Positions 16,441-26,318 of a stretch of 64,000 bases of DNA are shown here, in pieces (position 1 is the stretch's first letter; each line of letters starts with the position of its first letter). The position numbers and the translations under genes were made by a program. The DNA comes from VRUE01 sp963819755 (GTDB lineage Bacteria; Actinomycetota; Thermoleophilia; Solirubrobacterales; 70-9), in assembly GCA_963819755.1 (NCBI GenBank), contig CAWFXB010000001.1, positions 1,014,510 through 1,078,509 on the forward strand, given 5' to 3'. The notes under the pieces were generated by a model, which did not search any database, had not been told where the DNA came from, and worked only from the letters and a program-made list of their open reading frames with translations.

Positions 16441-17288
16441 CCGCGCGAGCCCCCGGTCAGCACCTGGACCAGGTCGAGGTTGGCCATGTCGACGTAAGGC
16501 CGCAGGTGGATCTGCTGGCTGGCCTCCTGCTCGACGATCGAGGCGCTCGTCACTTCGCCGACCGGCAGGCCCGGCGGAAAGAGCGAGGCGAGGCCCTGGG
16601 CGCGCCAGCCCGAGGTGACCACGGCCTGGCCCGCGTGGACTTCCTTGCTCGAAGCGATGAAGTCGAGGATCAGGTCTTCGGGATCGCCGACGTCGGGTCT
16701 GATCACGCCCTGCACGCCGGGGGGCACGACCTTTGCCGAGACGGCGCTGGCGTGGTCGGTGATCAGCGTCACCTGAGCCGAGCCGCCCTCAACCGAGGCG
16801 ACGAGACCGACCAGCCCGTCGCCGCTGATCACCGGATCGTCGACCTTTACCCCGTCGCCGGAGCCGACGTCGATCGCCACGGTCGAGTTCCAGACGGTCG
16901 GCGAGCGGGCGATCACCCGCCCGGTGACCGGTTCGTAGGCCGATTCGGCCAGCGCCGGGCCGCGGTCGAGTTCGACGATCTTGCGCAGCTGGGCGTTTTC
17001 GGACAGCGCCTCCTGGCCGGCGACGGCCTGGCGGCGCACGGTCACCAGCTCCGTCTTGAGGCGGCTGTTTTCGCCGCGCGCGTCGAAGGTCTTGTCGAAC
17101 CAGTCGACCAGGTCGCGAGCCGGCTTCAGAGCCCTGTCGGCGACGGTCTGCAACGGGCTGAAGATCGTGCTGACGCCCCGCTGCACGCCACCCGAGCTCT
17201 GCCCGTAGGTGATCGTCAGCAACAGGAAGGAGCCGATGACGAGAAGAGTTAGTACCGCTCTACGGCGGCGTACTTGCTTGCGATACAC
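16437..17288 (-). CDS. mreC: Rod-shape determining protein MreC
   Basis: 283 aa. Basic N-terminus, one membrane helix (AVLTLLVIGSFLLLTITYG), a coiled coil (NSRLKTELVTVRRQAVAGQEALSENAQLRKI) and the periplasmic beta-barrel domain (PVTGRVIARSPTVWNSTVAIDVGSGDGV, DGLVGLVASVEGGSAQVTLITD, QGLASLFPPGLPVGEVTS). Organises the elongasome outside the membrane. Second gene of mreB-mreC-mreD. Confidence 0.95.
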   Translation of the reverse strand: MYRKQVRRRRAVLTLLVIGSFLLLTITYGQSSGGVQRGVSTIFSPLQTVADRALKPARDLVDWFDKTFDARGENSRLKTELVTVRRQAVAGQEALSENAQLRKIVELDRGPALAESAYEPVTGRVIARSPTVWNSTVAIDVGSGDGVKVDDPVISGDGLVGLVASVEGGSAQVTLITDHASAVSAKVVPPGVQGVIRPDVGDPEDLILDFIASSKEVHAGQAVVTSGWRAQGLASLFPPGLPVGEVTSASIVEQEASQQIHLRPYVDMANLDLVQVLTGGSRG

Positions 17289-17326
17289 GACGGAGACCTA
17301 AGTTTGGCGCTTTGCATGAATGGCAG

Positions 17327-18376
17327 CTAAGCAACGCGTGCCATTCCCGAGTTCATCTTGCTGGCGCGGTGGATCGTCTCGAACTCCTCCAGCGATATGC
17401 CGGAGCCGACGGCCACGCACGTCAAGGGCGACTCTGCCAGTTGACACGGCATCTGGCACTCATCGCGAAGGCGCTGTTCGAGTCCTTGCAGGAGCGCGCC
17501 TCCACCAGCAAGGGTAATGCCCCGGTCCATGATGTCCCCCGCCAGCTCCGGTGGGGTGCGGTCGAGCGTGTCCTTGACCGCGTCGATGATGTGACTGATC
17601 GTTTCGTCGAGAGCCTCGCGCACCTCGGCCGAGCCGAGCGTAATCGTCTTCGGCAGCCCCGAAACCAGGTCGCGACCGCGGATCTCGACCTCAACCTCCT
17701 CCGGCAGCGGCGAGGCCGAGCCCGCCTCGAGCTTGACCTCCTCCGCGGTCTGGGTGCCGATGGCAAGTTTGTAGTGGTGTTTGCAGTGGTGGACGATCGC
17801 ATCGTCGAGCTCGTCGCCACCGACCCTGATCGACTGCGAGACGACGATCCCGCCGAGCGAGATCACCGCGACCTCGGTGGTGCCACCGCCGACGTCGACG
17901 ATCAGCGAGCCGGTCGGCTCGGCGACGGGCAGGCCGGCACCGATCGCCGCCGCCATCGGCTCCTCGATCAGGTAGGCCTTGCGGGCACCGGCCGAGAGGC
18001 AGGCCTCCTCGACCGCGCGCTTCTCGACGCCGGTGACGCCCGAGGGCACGCAGACGACGACGCGTGGATGGGCGAAGCGGTTGGAGTGAACCTGCTTGAT
18101 GAAGTGACGCAGCATCTGTTCGGTGACGTCGAAGTCGGCGATGACGCCGTCCTTGAGCGGGCGGATCGCGGTGATCGTTCCCGGCGTGCGCCCCAGCATC
18201 CGCTTCGCCTCGACGCCAACCGCGTGGACCTGGCCGCTGCGCGAGTCGATCGCCACCACCGAGGGCTCCGAGAGCACGATGCCACGACCGCGCACGTAGA
18301 CCAGGGTGTTGGCCGTGCCGAGATCGACCGCCATGTCGCGGCCGCCCAGTCCGGTCAGGTAACTGAATATGCCCAT
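17327..18376 (-). CDS. mreB: Actin-like cell shape protein MreB
   Basis: 349 aa from ATG 18376 (MGIFSYLTGLGGRDMAVDLGTANTLVYV). Phosphate-1 DLGTANT, phosphate-2 IVDVGGGTTEVAVISLGG, adenosine motif GITLAGGGALLQGL, and GGDELDDAIVHH are all present. Polymerises under the membrane and directs lateral wall synthesis by RodA/PBP2. An in-frame upstream extension to 18565 has no homology and overlaps maf, so it was rejected. Rod shape is implied for the organism. Confidence 0.97.
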   Translation of the reverse strand: MGIFSYLTGLGGRDMAVDLGTANTLVYVRGRGIVLSEPSVVAIDSRSGQVHAVGVEAKRMLGRTPGTITAIRPLKDGVIADFDVTEQMLRHFIKQVHSNRFAHPRVVVCVPSGVTGVEKRAVEEACLSAGARKAYLIEEPMAAAIGAGLPVAEPTGSLIVDVGGGTTEVAVISLGGIVVSQSIRVGGDELDDAIVHHCKHHYKLAIGTQTAEEVKLEAGSASPLPEEVEVEIRGRDLVSGLPKTITLGSAEVREALDETISHIIDAVKDTLDRTPPELAGDIMDRGITLAGGGALLQGLEQRLRDECQMPCQLAESPLTCVAVGSGISLEEFETIHRASKMNSGMARVA

Positions 18377-18404
18377 GTGTGCAATTTGGGGAAAAGCAGG
18401 GCAA

Positions 18405-18962
18405 TCATTCCAGATGGTCCAAATCGGCCAACTCAGGCGCCAGCTCCAGCAACAACCCGACCGGCAGGCCGACGACGTTCGAGACGCTCCCCTCGATCCG
18501 CTCGACCAGGGTCGAGCCGAGAGTCTGGACCGCATAACCGCCCGATCTGCCGCGCCACTCCCCAAACCTCACATAGCGCTCGATCTCAGCCTCGCCGAGC
18601 TCCTTGAAGACGACGGAAGTCCGTTCCAGCCCCGACCGCTCCTCCCCGTCAGCAAGCACGACAAGCCCGCTCATGACCGTGTGAGCACGCCCCGACATGC
18701 GCTGCAGGTATTCCCGCGACTCGGCTTCGTCCGCGGGCTTACCGAGCGCCTTGCCATCGAGCACGACATCGGTGTCGCAGGCGATGACCATGCCACCGCG
18801 CTTCACAGCCCGAGCCTTCATCCGAGCGTTCTCAACGACCTCGACCTCAGGATCGCCCCCGGTCAGCTCCTCGACCCCAGGCACCACGACCTCGAACTCG
18901 ATCCCCAGCTTGGTGAGGATCTCCCGCCTCTGCGGCGATCCGGATGCGAGGGTGACGTTCAG
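18405..18962 (-). CDS. maf: Maf-like nucleotide pyrophosphatase, apparent CTG start
   Basis: 185 aa if started at CTG 18962. Maf proteins hydrolyse canonical or modified NTPs as house-cleaning enzymes. The N-terminal substrate motif is present as ASGSPQRREILTKLG, then VIACDTDVVLDGKALGKP, ESREYLQRMSGRAHTVMSGL and GGYAVQTLGSTLVERIEGSVSNVVGLP. The first canonical start (GTG 18887) would delete the essential SxSPxRR motif. Between the previous in-frame stop and that motif no ATG, GTG or TTG exists; the best candidate is CTG overlapping the ndk stop as CTGA (18962-18959), mirroring the ATGA/GTGA overlaps of neighbours. The first Arg of SPRR is Gln here. Confidence 0.88.
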   Translation of the reverse strand: MNVTLASGSPQRREILTKLGIEFEVVVPGVEELTGGDPEVEVVENARMKARAVKRGGMVIACDTDVVLDGKALGKPADEAESREYLQRMSGRAHTVMSGLVVLADGEERSGLERTSVVFKELGEAEIERYVRFGEWRGRSGGYAVQTLGSTLVERIEGSVSNVVGLPVGLLLELAPELADLDHLE

Positions 18963-19366
18963 GACAGCTCGGGGAACCAGATGCCGATCTCACGCTCCGC
19001 AGACTCGTCGGAGTCGGAGCCGTGGACCATGTTGAAGGTCACCTCGAGCGCGTAATCGCCGCGGATCGAGCCGGGCGCGGCCTCGACCGGGTTGGTCGCC
19101 CCGATCAGCTGCCGGGCCGCCACGACCGCTTCGGTCCCCTCCAGCACCATCGCGACCAGCGTGCCGCCGGTGATGAACTCGACCAGCTCGCCGAAGAAGG
19201 GCTTGTCGGTGTGCTCGGCGTAGTGCTCGTTGGCGATCGGCTCGGAGGCCACCATCGTCTTCAGCGCCGCCACTCGCAGGCCCTTGCGCTCGAAACGTGC
19301 GATCACCTCGCCGCTCAGGGCGCGTTCGAAAGCGTCAGGCTTGACGAGGATCAGGGTCCGGCTCAC
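18959..19366 (-). CDS. ndk: Nucleoside diphosphate kinase
   Basis: 135 aa. Balances NTP pools by phosphate transfer through a phospho-histidine. TLILVKPDAFERAL at the start, the FITGGTLVAMVLEG sheet, GATNPVEAAPGSIRGDYA and the active-site NMVHGSDSDESAEREI with catalytic His are all intact. Its 5' end overlaps the 3' end of the zinc-ribbon gene by 32 nt (19335-19366), and its stop overlaps the maf start. Confidence 0.97.
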   Translation of the reverse strand: MSRTLILVKPDAFERALSGEVIARFERKGLRVAALKTMVASEPIANEHYAEHTDKPFFGELVEFITGGTLVAMVLEGTEAVVAARQLIGATNPVEAAPGSIRGDYALEVTFNMVHGSDSDESAEREIGIWFPELS

Positions 19367-19940
19367 GGTTGGGGCTCCTTGGCTGTCGTTTGGGTTTCGA
19401 AGTCTCTTTGGGCGCCTCGCGCGGCGCTGGCTCCTCTTTCTCCGCGACCGCCGATTTTTTGCGGGCGGGCGCTTTGCGCCGGCGTGGCTGCTCCCGCTTC
19501 GACAGCGCGGTTTCGCAGTAGGGGCAGAGCGCCCAGGAAGGATCGACGGGCCTGCTGCAACTGGGGCAGGGGTTCTTGAGGCGATGCTGGCACTCGGGGC
19601 AGCGCAGGAAGTTCTTCTCCGCCGGAAACCCGCAGTTCGGACACGAGTGCTCGGTGAGCTGGCGCACCCGCAGCTCGGCCGCTTTGATCTCGAGCTCGCG
19701 TTCGTGGGCGTCCTCGAGGAACTCCGGCGGCCGCACGATCGCGTAAACGGCGGTGCCGATGTAGGGAATGAAGGAGGCGAGCGTCGCGCAGCCGATCAGG
19801 AACGGATCGGAGATGCGGCGCTTGGCGTCGAGGTAGGTGTAGACGATCAGCGCCAGCCAGACGACGACCAGCATCAGGATGAGCAGGTTGACGACCAGGT
19901 TGAGGCCGTTGTTGCTGATGCCGAATATCGCGATTGCCAT
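19335..19940 (-). CDS. Membrane-anchored double zinc-ribbon protein
   Basis: 201 aa, not assigned to a named gene. Residues about 10-35 and 45-68 are membrane helices (LVVNLLILMLVVVWLALIVYTYLD; PFLIGCATLASFIPYIGTAVYAIV), then an amphipathic helix and two zinc ribbons with four CxxC knuckles: CPNC, CPEC, CPSC, CPYC. The C-terminal 55 residues are Lys/Arg/Pro rich and disordered. Such DZR proteins are common in this lineage upstream of ndk; the partner is unknown. The cytoplasmic ribbons could bind nucleic acid or protein (inference). Confidence 0.75.
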   Translation of the reverse strand: MAIAIFGISNNGLNLVVNLLILMLVVVWLALIVYTYLDAKRRISDPFLIGCATLASFIPYIGTAVYAIVRPPEFLEDAHERELEIKAAELRVRQLTEHSCPNCGFPAEKNFLRCPECQHRLKNPCPSCSRPVDPSWALCPYCETALSKREQPRRRKAPARKKSAVAEKEEPAPREAPKETSKPKRQPRSPNREPDPDPRQA

Positions 19941-20020
19941 GGCGTTTGCGCTCGTCCGGGAGAGGAGCGGCGGTGAGTCTACTTCGCCGCCTGCCTCGCG
20001 AACCCTGTCGTGCCCGCCGC

Positions 20021-20143
20021 CTAGAGGAAAAGACTGCCGAACAGGTAGCCGAGCCCGAAGAAGATCAGGATCACTGCGGCGACCACCGCGGCAACCAGTG
20101 CCATCATCGAGAGGAGTTCGGTTCCAGCGCTTTTAGAGCCCAT
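20021..20143 (-). CDS. 40-aa single-pass membrane protein
   Basis: A small gene with ATG 20143 and stop TAG 20021-20023. GAGG lies six nt before the start, which follows the folC stop by 8 nt, so it is probably the last cistron after folC. The product has a short polar head (MGSKSAGTEL) and one strongly hydrophobic helix (MALVAAVVAAVILIFFGLGY). Function unknown; size and form resemble small membrane regulators. The GC-rich third positions and clean ribosome-binding site favour a real gene. Confidence 0.6.
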   Translation of the reverse strand: MGSKSAGTELLSMMALVAAVVAAVILIFFGLGYLFGSLFL

Positions 20144-20151
20144 ACGTTGCC

Positions 20152-21366
20152 TCAATCCTCGCACAGACACAGCGCGGCGCGAGCCGGTGCAAGCGCGTAG
20201 TGCGAGCCGGTGACGAGCAGGATGCCGCCCGCCTCCAGGGCAAGCTCGCGCCCACGAGCCACGGCGGCTGCGAAGTCGGGCTCGGTCTCCGCAGCCAACC
20301 CCGACTCCGCGCAGATGCGCGCAAGGTCGCCGGCCCCAAACCCCCGCCGACGGGCCGAAAATACGCCCATGCGGTTGGAATTCGGCCCGTCGGCGGGTGA
20401 GGCACTGGGGAGCTCGGTGCAGATGGCTCGGCCCAGGACTGGGGCAAGGGCCTCGATCATCGTCCGTGCGTCCTTGTCGGCGAGGATCGCTAGGACGGCG
20501 ATGACCGGTCGCCCCTCCGCGATCTGTGGCAGGGCCTCGGCGAGCGCCTTCGCTCCGTCGGGATTGTGGGCGGCGTCGAGGTAAGTCGGGGGAGGGTCTC
20601 CGGCCCGCTCCAGCCGTCCCGGGATATCGACCTCAGCCGCCACTGCCCCCACCCTCTCTGCCTCGAGCCTGCCCAGGAACGTTTCGGCGGCCGCACACGC
20701 GAGGGCGAAGTTGCGGCGCTGGAAGCCGCCCGCCGCGCGGAGCTTGACCTCGGGGCCCGGATCCTCGGGCGCGACGATCAGCGTCGCGCCCCGTTCATGG
20801 GCGGCGCGCGCCGCCATCTCCGCGATGGGCGGGCTGACCCGCCCCAGGACCAGCGTCGTGTGGTCGCGCAGCACCGCCAGCTTCTCCGCCGCGATCTCCT
20901 CCTCGCTCTCGCCCAGCCACTCGGTGTGGTCGAGCCCGACCGAGGTCAGGACGGTGACCTTGGAGGGGATCGTGTTGGTGGCGTCGAGCCGCCCCCCCAG
21001 CCCCGCCTCGACCACGGCGGCCTTGACCCGGGCGCTGGCCAATGCGACGAACGCCGCGGCGGTGGCCAGCTCGAACTGGGTCACCGCCTCGCCCTCCTCC
21101 AGGGTGCGATTGACGGTTTCGGCCGCGGCGGCGGCGCGCTGGACGGCGGCGGAGAACTCGACCACCCCAATCTCCTCGTTGTGGATGAGGATCCGTTCGG
21201 ACCAGCGCGCCGTGTGCGGTGAGACACAGGCTCCGGTAGATACGCCGTGCGCCTCCAGCAGCGCCGCGATCATCCGCGTCACCGAGGACTTGCCGTTGGT
21301 GCCGACGACGTGGATCGAGGCAAAGCGATGTTGCGGCAGGCCGAGCAGGGTGCTCAGCGTGCGCAT
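20152..21366 (-). CDS. folC: Folylpolyglutamate synthase/dihydrofolate synthase FolC
   Basis: 404 aa from ATG 21366. Adds glutamate to dihydropteroate/folates. Mur-ligase fold with P-loop VVGTNGKSSVTRM, ACVSPHTARWSERI, VEAGLGGRLDATN and LDAAHNPDGAKALAEAL. Family N-terminal sequence (DPEAYLDSLEPIGWKLGLER) is found in frame upstream of this ATG and continues to an ATA codon (21429-21427) that overlaps the valS stop as ATAG; no ATG, GTG or TTG lies between. The true start may therefore be a non-canonical one 21 codons upstream. Coupled to valS. Confidence 0.94.
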   Translation of the reverse strand: MRTLSTLLGLPQHRFASIHVVGTNGKSSVTRMIAALLEAHGVSTGACVSPHTARWSERILIHNEEIGVVEFSAAVQRAAAAAETVNRTLEEGEAVTQFELATAAAFVALASARVKAAVVEAGLGGRLDATNTIPSKVTVLTSVGLDHTEWLGESEEEIAAEKLAVLRDHTTLVLGRVSPPIAEMAARAAHERGATLIVAPEDPGPEVKLRAAGGFQRRNFALACAAAETFLGRLEAERVGAVAAEVDIPGRLERAGDPPPTYLDAAHNPDGAKALAEALPQIAEGRPVIAVLAILADKDARTMIEALAPVLGRAICTELPSASPADGPNSNRMGVFSARRRGFGAGDLARICAESGLAAETEPDFAAAVARGRELALEAGGILLVTGSHYALAPARAALCLCED

Positions 21367-21425
21367 CCGCTCCAGGCCCAGCTTCCAGCCGATCGGCTCG
21401 AGCGAGTCGAGGTAGGCCTCCGGGT

Positions 21426-23984
21426 CTATTCGGAGAGCTCCTCCAGCTCGGCGCGGTAGCGCTCGAGCTTCTCTCGCTCTTCCTCGACCACCTCGGGCGG
21501 CGCCCGGTCGACGAACTTCTCGTTGCCCAGTTTGCCCTCGGCCCGGCTCACCTCGGAGCGCAGCTCCTCACGCCGCGCCTCGAGCCGGGCGGCGACCGCC
21601 TCGGCATCGATCTCGGCAGAGGCGAGGATCTTCACCGGGCCGACGCTGGCGACGGGGTCCCCCCCGTCCTCACCGAACTCGAAGCGGGCGAGCCGGCCGA
21701 CGAACTCCTGTGGCCGGGTCCCCTCGGCGCGAGCCGGCAACACGGTCGCCGCCGGTGCCTCGACCAGGTCGCGCCAGGCGCGCAGTCGCCCGGTCAGCTC
21801 GATGCCCGCCCGGACCTCGGCCTCGGCCTCTGCATCACGCAACGATCCCTCGGACTCGGGAAAGGCGTGGACAGCTAGATGGCCCTGTCGCGAGGGGTGG
21901 TAGGACCAGATCTCCTCGCTGACGAACGGCATCATCGGGTGCAGCAGCGCCAGCAAACGCTCCAGCACCCAGAGCAAGGTCGCCGACACCTCGGCCTCGC
22001 CCTCGTACAGGCGTGGCTTGACGATCTCCAGGTACCAGTCGCAGAGCTCCGACCAGAAGAAGGCGTATGCCTCCTGAGCAGCGTGGGCGAAGTCGTATTC
22101 CTCAAGCTTCGCCGTGACCGAGGCGATCGTCGCCTCCAGCCGCGAGAGCAGCCAGCGGTCCTCGATGCCGGCCGGCCGCGGCGCCGCCTCGACCTCGGCG
22201 ACGTTGAGCAGGATCAGGCGGCTTGCGTTCCAGAGCTTGTTGGCGAGGTCGGCGCCCTGCTGGACCTTGGCGTCGGAGAAACGCACGTCCTGGGTCGAGG
22301 ACATCGCCAGCAGGCCGAAGCGCAGCGCGTCGGCGCCGTGCTCGTCGATTTCCTCCAACGGGTCGATCCCGGTGCCGAGGCTCTTCGACATCCGCCGCCC
22401 GTCGCGGGCCTGGATCACCGAGTGCACGTAGACGTCGCGGAAGGGGACGTCGCCGGCGAACTCGATCCCGGTCATCACCATCCGCGCGACCCAGAGGAAG
22501 AGGATCTCGCGCGCCGTGGTGAGGAAGCTGGTCGGGTAGAAGGCGCGCAGCTCGGGGGTGTCCTCGGGCCAGCCCAGCGTCGCGAAAGGCCATAGCGCCG
22601 AGCTGAACCAGGTGTCGAGCACGTCCTCCTCCTGGCGCAGCTCCCCACCGCAGGCGCCGCAGCGCTCGGGCGCCTGCTCGGCGACGTAGGTCTCCTCGCA
22701 GGGGTCGCAGTACCAGACCGGGATCCGGTGGCCCCACCAGAGCTGGCGCGAGACGCACCAGGGCCTGATCTCGCGCATCCAGTCGAGGTAGACGCGCTTC
22801 CACTGCGGCGGCGTTATCCGCACCTCGTCGCGTTCGACCGCCTCGATCGCGGGCTTGGCCAGCTCGTCCATGCGGCAGAACCACTGCAGCGAGATCAGCG
22901 GCTCGATCCGCGCGCCGGAGCGCTCCGAGAAGGGGACCGAGTGGACGTAGGGCTCCTCGGCCCGCAGCAGACCCTCCTCGCGCAGGGCGGTCACCACGGC
23001 CTCCTGCGCGTCCGCGGCGCCAAGGCCGGCGAACTCTCCAGCCTCCTCGTTCATCCGCCCGTCGGGACCGATGACCCCGATCTCCTCCAAGTGGTGCTTG
23101 CGGCCGATCTCGAAGTCGTTGGGGTCGTGCCCGGGCGTGATCTTCAGCGCCCCGGTGCCGAACTCGGGATCGACGTGCTCGTCGGCGATGATCGGCAACC
23201 GCCGGCCGGCGAGCGGCAGGACGCAGTGCTTCCCAACCAGGTCCGCGTAGCGCTCGTCGCCCGGATTGACCGCCACTGCGGTGTCGGCGAGCATCGTCTC
23301 GGGGCGCACGGTGGCGACGGTGAGAACCCGGTCGCTGCCCTCGACGGGGTAGTCGATCGAGTAGAGGGTGTCCTCGACCTCGCGGTTGACGACCTCGAGG
23401 TCGGAGATCGCCGAGTGCGAGCCCGGGTCCCAGTTGACCATGTAGTTGTCGCGGTAGATGTAGCCCTTGTCGTAGAGCTGCTTGAAGACCCGGTACACCG
23501 CCCGCACGTAGCCCTTGTCGAGGGTGAAGCGCTCGTTCTCGTAGTCGAGCGAGGCGCCGAGCCGCTTGTACTGCTCGATGATCCGCGAGCCGTACTCCTC
23601 TTTCCAGGCCCAGACGCGCTCGACGAAGGCCTCACGGCCGAGCTCCTGGCGCGAGGTCCCTTCCTCGCGCAACATCTTCTCGACCACCGCCTGGGTGGCG
23701 ATGCCGGCGTGGTCGGTGCCCAGCGTCCAGAGCGTGTTACGACCGCGCATCCGGTTCATCCGCACCAGCGCGTCCTGCATCGAGCCGTTCAGCGCGTGGC
23801 CCATGTGGAGGACGCCGGTGACGTTGGGCGGTGGGATCGCGACCGAGAAGTTCTCCTCGGGCGAGCCCTCCGCCTTCGGGTGGAAGTAGCCACCGTCGAT
23901 CCACTCCGCGAACAGCCGCCGCTCGACCTCGGCGGGTTCGTAGCGGGTCTTCTCTTTGAGGGCGTCTAGGCGCGACTCGGCCAT
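21426..23984 (-). CDS. valS: Valyl-tRNA synthetase
   Basis: 852 aa. Charges tRNA-Val. HIGH motif as PPPNVTGVLHMGHAL near residue 60, editing domain with VRPETMLADTAVAVNP and GTGALKITPGHDPNDFE, zinc-binding CDPC/CGACGG insert, KMSKS as RRMSKSLGTGIDPLEEI, anticodon-binding domain, and a C-terminal coiled coil (LEARREELRSEVSRAEGKL) that clamps the tRNA. Start ATG 23984; a perfect hairpin lies 17-53 nt upstream. Confidence 0.97.
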   Translation of the reverse strand: MAESRLDALKEKTRYEPAEVERRLFAEWIDGGYFHPKAEGSPEENFSVAIPPPNVTGVLHMGHALNGSMQDALVRMNRMRGRNTLWTLGTDHAGIATQAVVEKMLREEGTSRQELGREAFVERVWAWKEEYGSRIIEQYKRLGASLDYENERFTLDKGYVRAVYRVFKQLYDKGYIYRDNYMVNWDPGSHSAISDLEVVNREVEDTLYSIDYPVEGSDRVLTVATVRPETMLADTAVAVNPGDERYADLVGKHCVLPLAGRRLPIIADEHVDPEFGTGALKITPGHDPNDFEIGRKHHLEEIGVIGPDGRMNEEAGEFAGLGAADAQEAVVTALREEGLLRAEEPYVHSVPFSERSGARIEPLISLQWFCRMDELAKPAIEAVERDEVRITPPQWKRVYLDWMREIRPWCVSRQLWWGHRIPVWYCDPCEETYVAEQAPERCGACGGELRQEEDVLDTWFSSALWPFATLGWPEDTPELRAFYPTSFLTTAREILFLWVARMVMTGIEFAGDVPFRDVYVHSVIQARDGRRMSKSLGTGIDPLEEIDEHGADALRFGLLAMSSTQDVRFSDAKVQQGADLANKLWNASRLILLNVAEVEAAPRPAGIEDRWLLSRLEATIASVTAKLEEYDFAHAAQEAYAFFWSELCDWYLEIVKPRLYEGEAEVSATLLWVLERLLALLHPMMPFVSEEIWSYHPSRQGHLAVHAFPESEGSLRDAEAEAEVRAGIELTGRLRAWRDLVEAPAATVLPARAEGTRPQEFVGRLARFEFGEDGGDPVASVGPVKILASAEIDAEAVAARLEARREELRSEVSRAEGKLGNEKFVDRAPPEVVEEEREKLERYRAELEELSE

Positions 23985-24000
23985 GGAGCGCCGAGTCTAG

Positions 24001-24037
24001 TGGCGAGTTAGTCGCACATACTGCGACTAACTCGCCA
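24001..24037. repeat. Perfect hairpin between clpX and valS
   Basis: 16-bp arms TGGCGAGTTAGTCGCA (24001-24016) and its complement (24022-24037) with a 5-nt loop CATAC. No T-run on either side. It could be an operator, a leader hairpin of valS or a clpX terminator acting with a factor. The sequence ctaactcgccagacgg (24027-24042) recurs at 10143-10158 upstream of obgE. It is not a T-box: no AGGGTGGNACCGCG is present. Confidence 0.75.
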
Positions 24038-24045
24038 GACGGCGC

Positions 24046-25338
<1,293 letters not shown>

Positions 25339-25496
25339 AGCGGAAATCCCTCCTTGCGGGGGCGGTAGTTGCCTACCGGCATCGCAGCCCCAAAAGCTTA
25401 AAGGGGGCCGCAACCCGGCTCTGTCGCTGCCGTCGTTTACGGCGGGATCGCGACGGTCCCTTCTCGCGGGCGGCGCCTTGCGAGCTGCGCGATACG

Positions 25497-25973
25497 GTGA
25501 TCCCGGTGGCCGCCGAGCTCCGCATCGAGCCGATTTCCCCAGATCAGATGCAGATGCTGCTGCCGATGATCGCGGCCTACCAGCGTTTCTACGGGGTCGA
25601 GGAGATCGACGAGGAGCGCAACCGCGCCTTCTTCTCCCGCTTTCTCGACCCCAGCGAGGACGGGATGCTGCTCGGCGCCTGGCGCGGAGGGCAGCTGGCC
25701 GGCTACGCCTGCCTCTACTGGCACTTCACCTCGCTCGTCCCGGCCGAGACGGTGCTGATGAACGACCTCTACGTCGCCGAGGGCCAGCGCGGCGAGGGCA
25801 TCGGCCGCGCCCTGGTCGAGGCCAGCGCCGAGGTTGCCCGCAGGCGCGGCGCCCACCACCTCGAGTGGGCCACCGCGCCCGGCAACAAGACCGCCCAGCG
25901 GGTATACGACTCGACCGGCGCCGAGCGCAGCGAGTGGATCGAGTACGAGCTGCGGCTCGGGCCGGAGACCTAG
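25497..25973 (+). CDS. GNAT-family N-acetyltransferase
   Basis: 158 aa from GTG 25497 (GTG 25506 also possible). Acetyl-CoA-binding motif A is RGEGIGRALVEASAEVARRRGA (R-x-x-G-x-G/A), preceded by the beta4 strand VLMNDLYV and followed by WATAPGNKTAQRVYDSTGAERSEWIEYEL. The acceptor cannot be predicted. It faces away from clpX and converges on HU with only 3 nt between stops. The 25339-25496 region between it and clpX holds a short CGGTAG/CTACCG inverted repeat and presumably both promoters. Confidence 0.85.
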   Translation: MIPVAAELRIEPISPDQMQMLLPMIAAYQRFYGVEEIDEERNRAFFSRFLDPSEDGMLLGAWRGGQLAGYACLYWHFTSLVPAETVLMNDLYVAEGQRGEGIGRALVEASAEVARRRGAHHLEWATAPGNKTAQRVYDSTGAERSEWIEYELRLGPET

Positions 25974-25976
25974 GTC

Positions 25977-26261
25977 CTAGCCGTTGACGGCCTTCTTCAG
26001 CTCGGCGCCGGGGCTGAACTTGGCCGCCGTTTTGGCCGCGATCTGCATCGACTCGCCGGTCTGCGGGTTGCGGCCTTCGCGAGCTGGTCGGTCGACCGTC
26101 GAGAATTTTCCGAAGCCGGTGAATTTGACGTCGTTGCCGGCCTTGAGCTGAGCCGTGATCTCCGCGATCGTCGCGTCCAGCGCTGCCTTGGCCTGGCCGT
26201 TGTCGAGCCCGGTCCGTGCGGCGACCTGCTTCGCGAGTTCGTCCTTGGTCGTAATAGCCAT
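25977..26261 (-). CDS. hup: DNA-binding protein HU
   Basis: 94 aa nucleoid protein. MAITTKDELAKQVAARTG, VKFTGFGKFSTVDRPAREGRNPQTGESMQI (the DNA-wrapping arm with the RNPxTG tip) and a C-terminal KFSPGAELKKAV are standard. No long Lys-rich tail as in mycobacterial HupB. A good ribosome-binding site GAGGAGAG precedes ATG 26261. 57 nt separate it from the M23 peptidase stop. Confidence 0.96.
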   Translation of the reverse strand: MAITTKDELAKQVAARTGLDNGQAKAALDATIAEITAQLKAGNDVKFTGFGKFSTVDRPAREGRNPQTGESMQIAAKTAAKFSPGAELKKAVNG

Positions 26262-26318
26262 CGTCTCTCCTCTGGTTGTTGGTGCACAGCCTGGGTCGGC
26301 CTGCTGTCAAGCGGTTTT

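Noticed and set aside
24001..24037. T-box or intrinsic terminator at the valS leader
   Set aside because: The hairpin has no T-run and the T-box consensus and specifier loop are not present.
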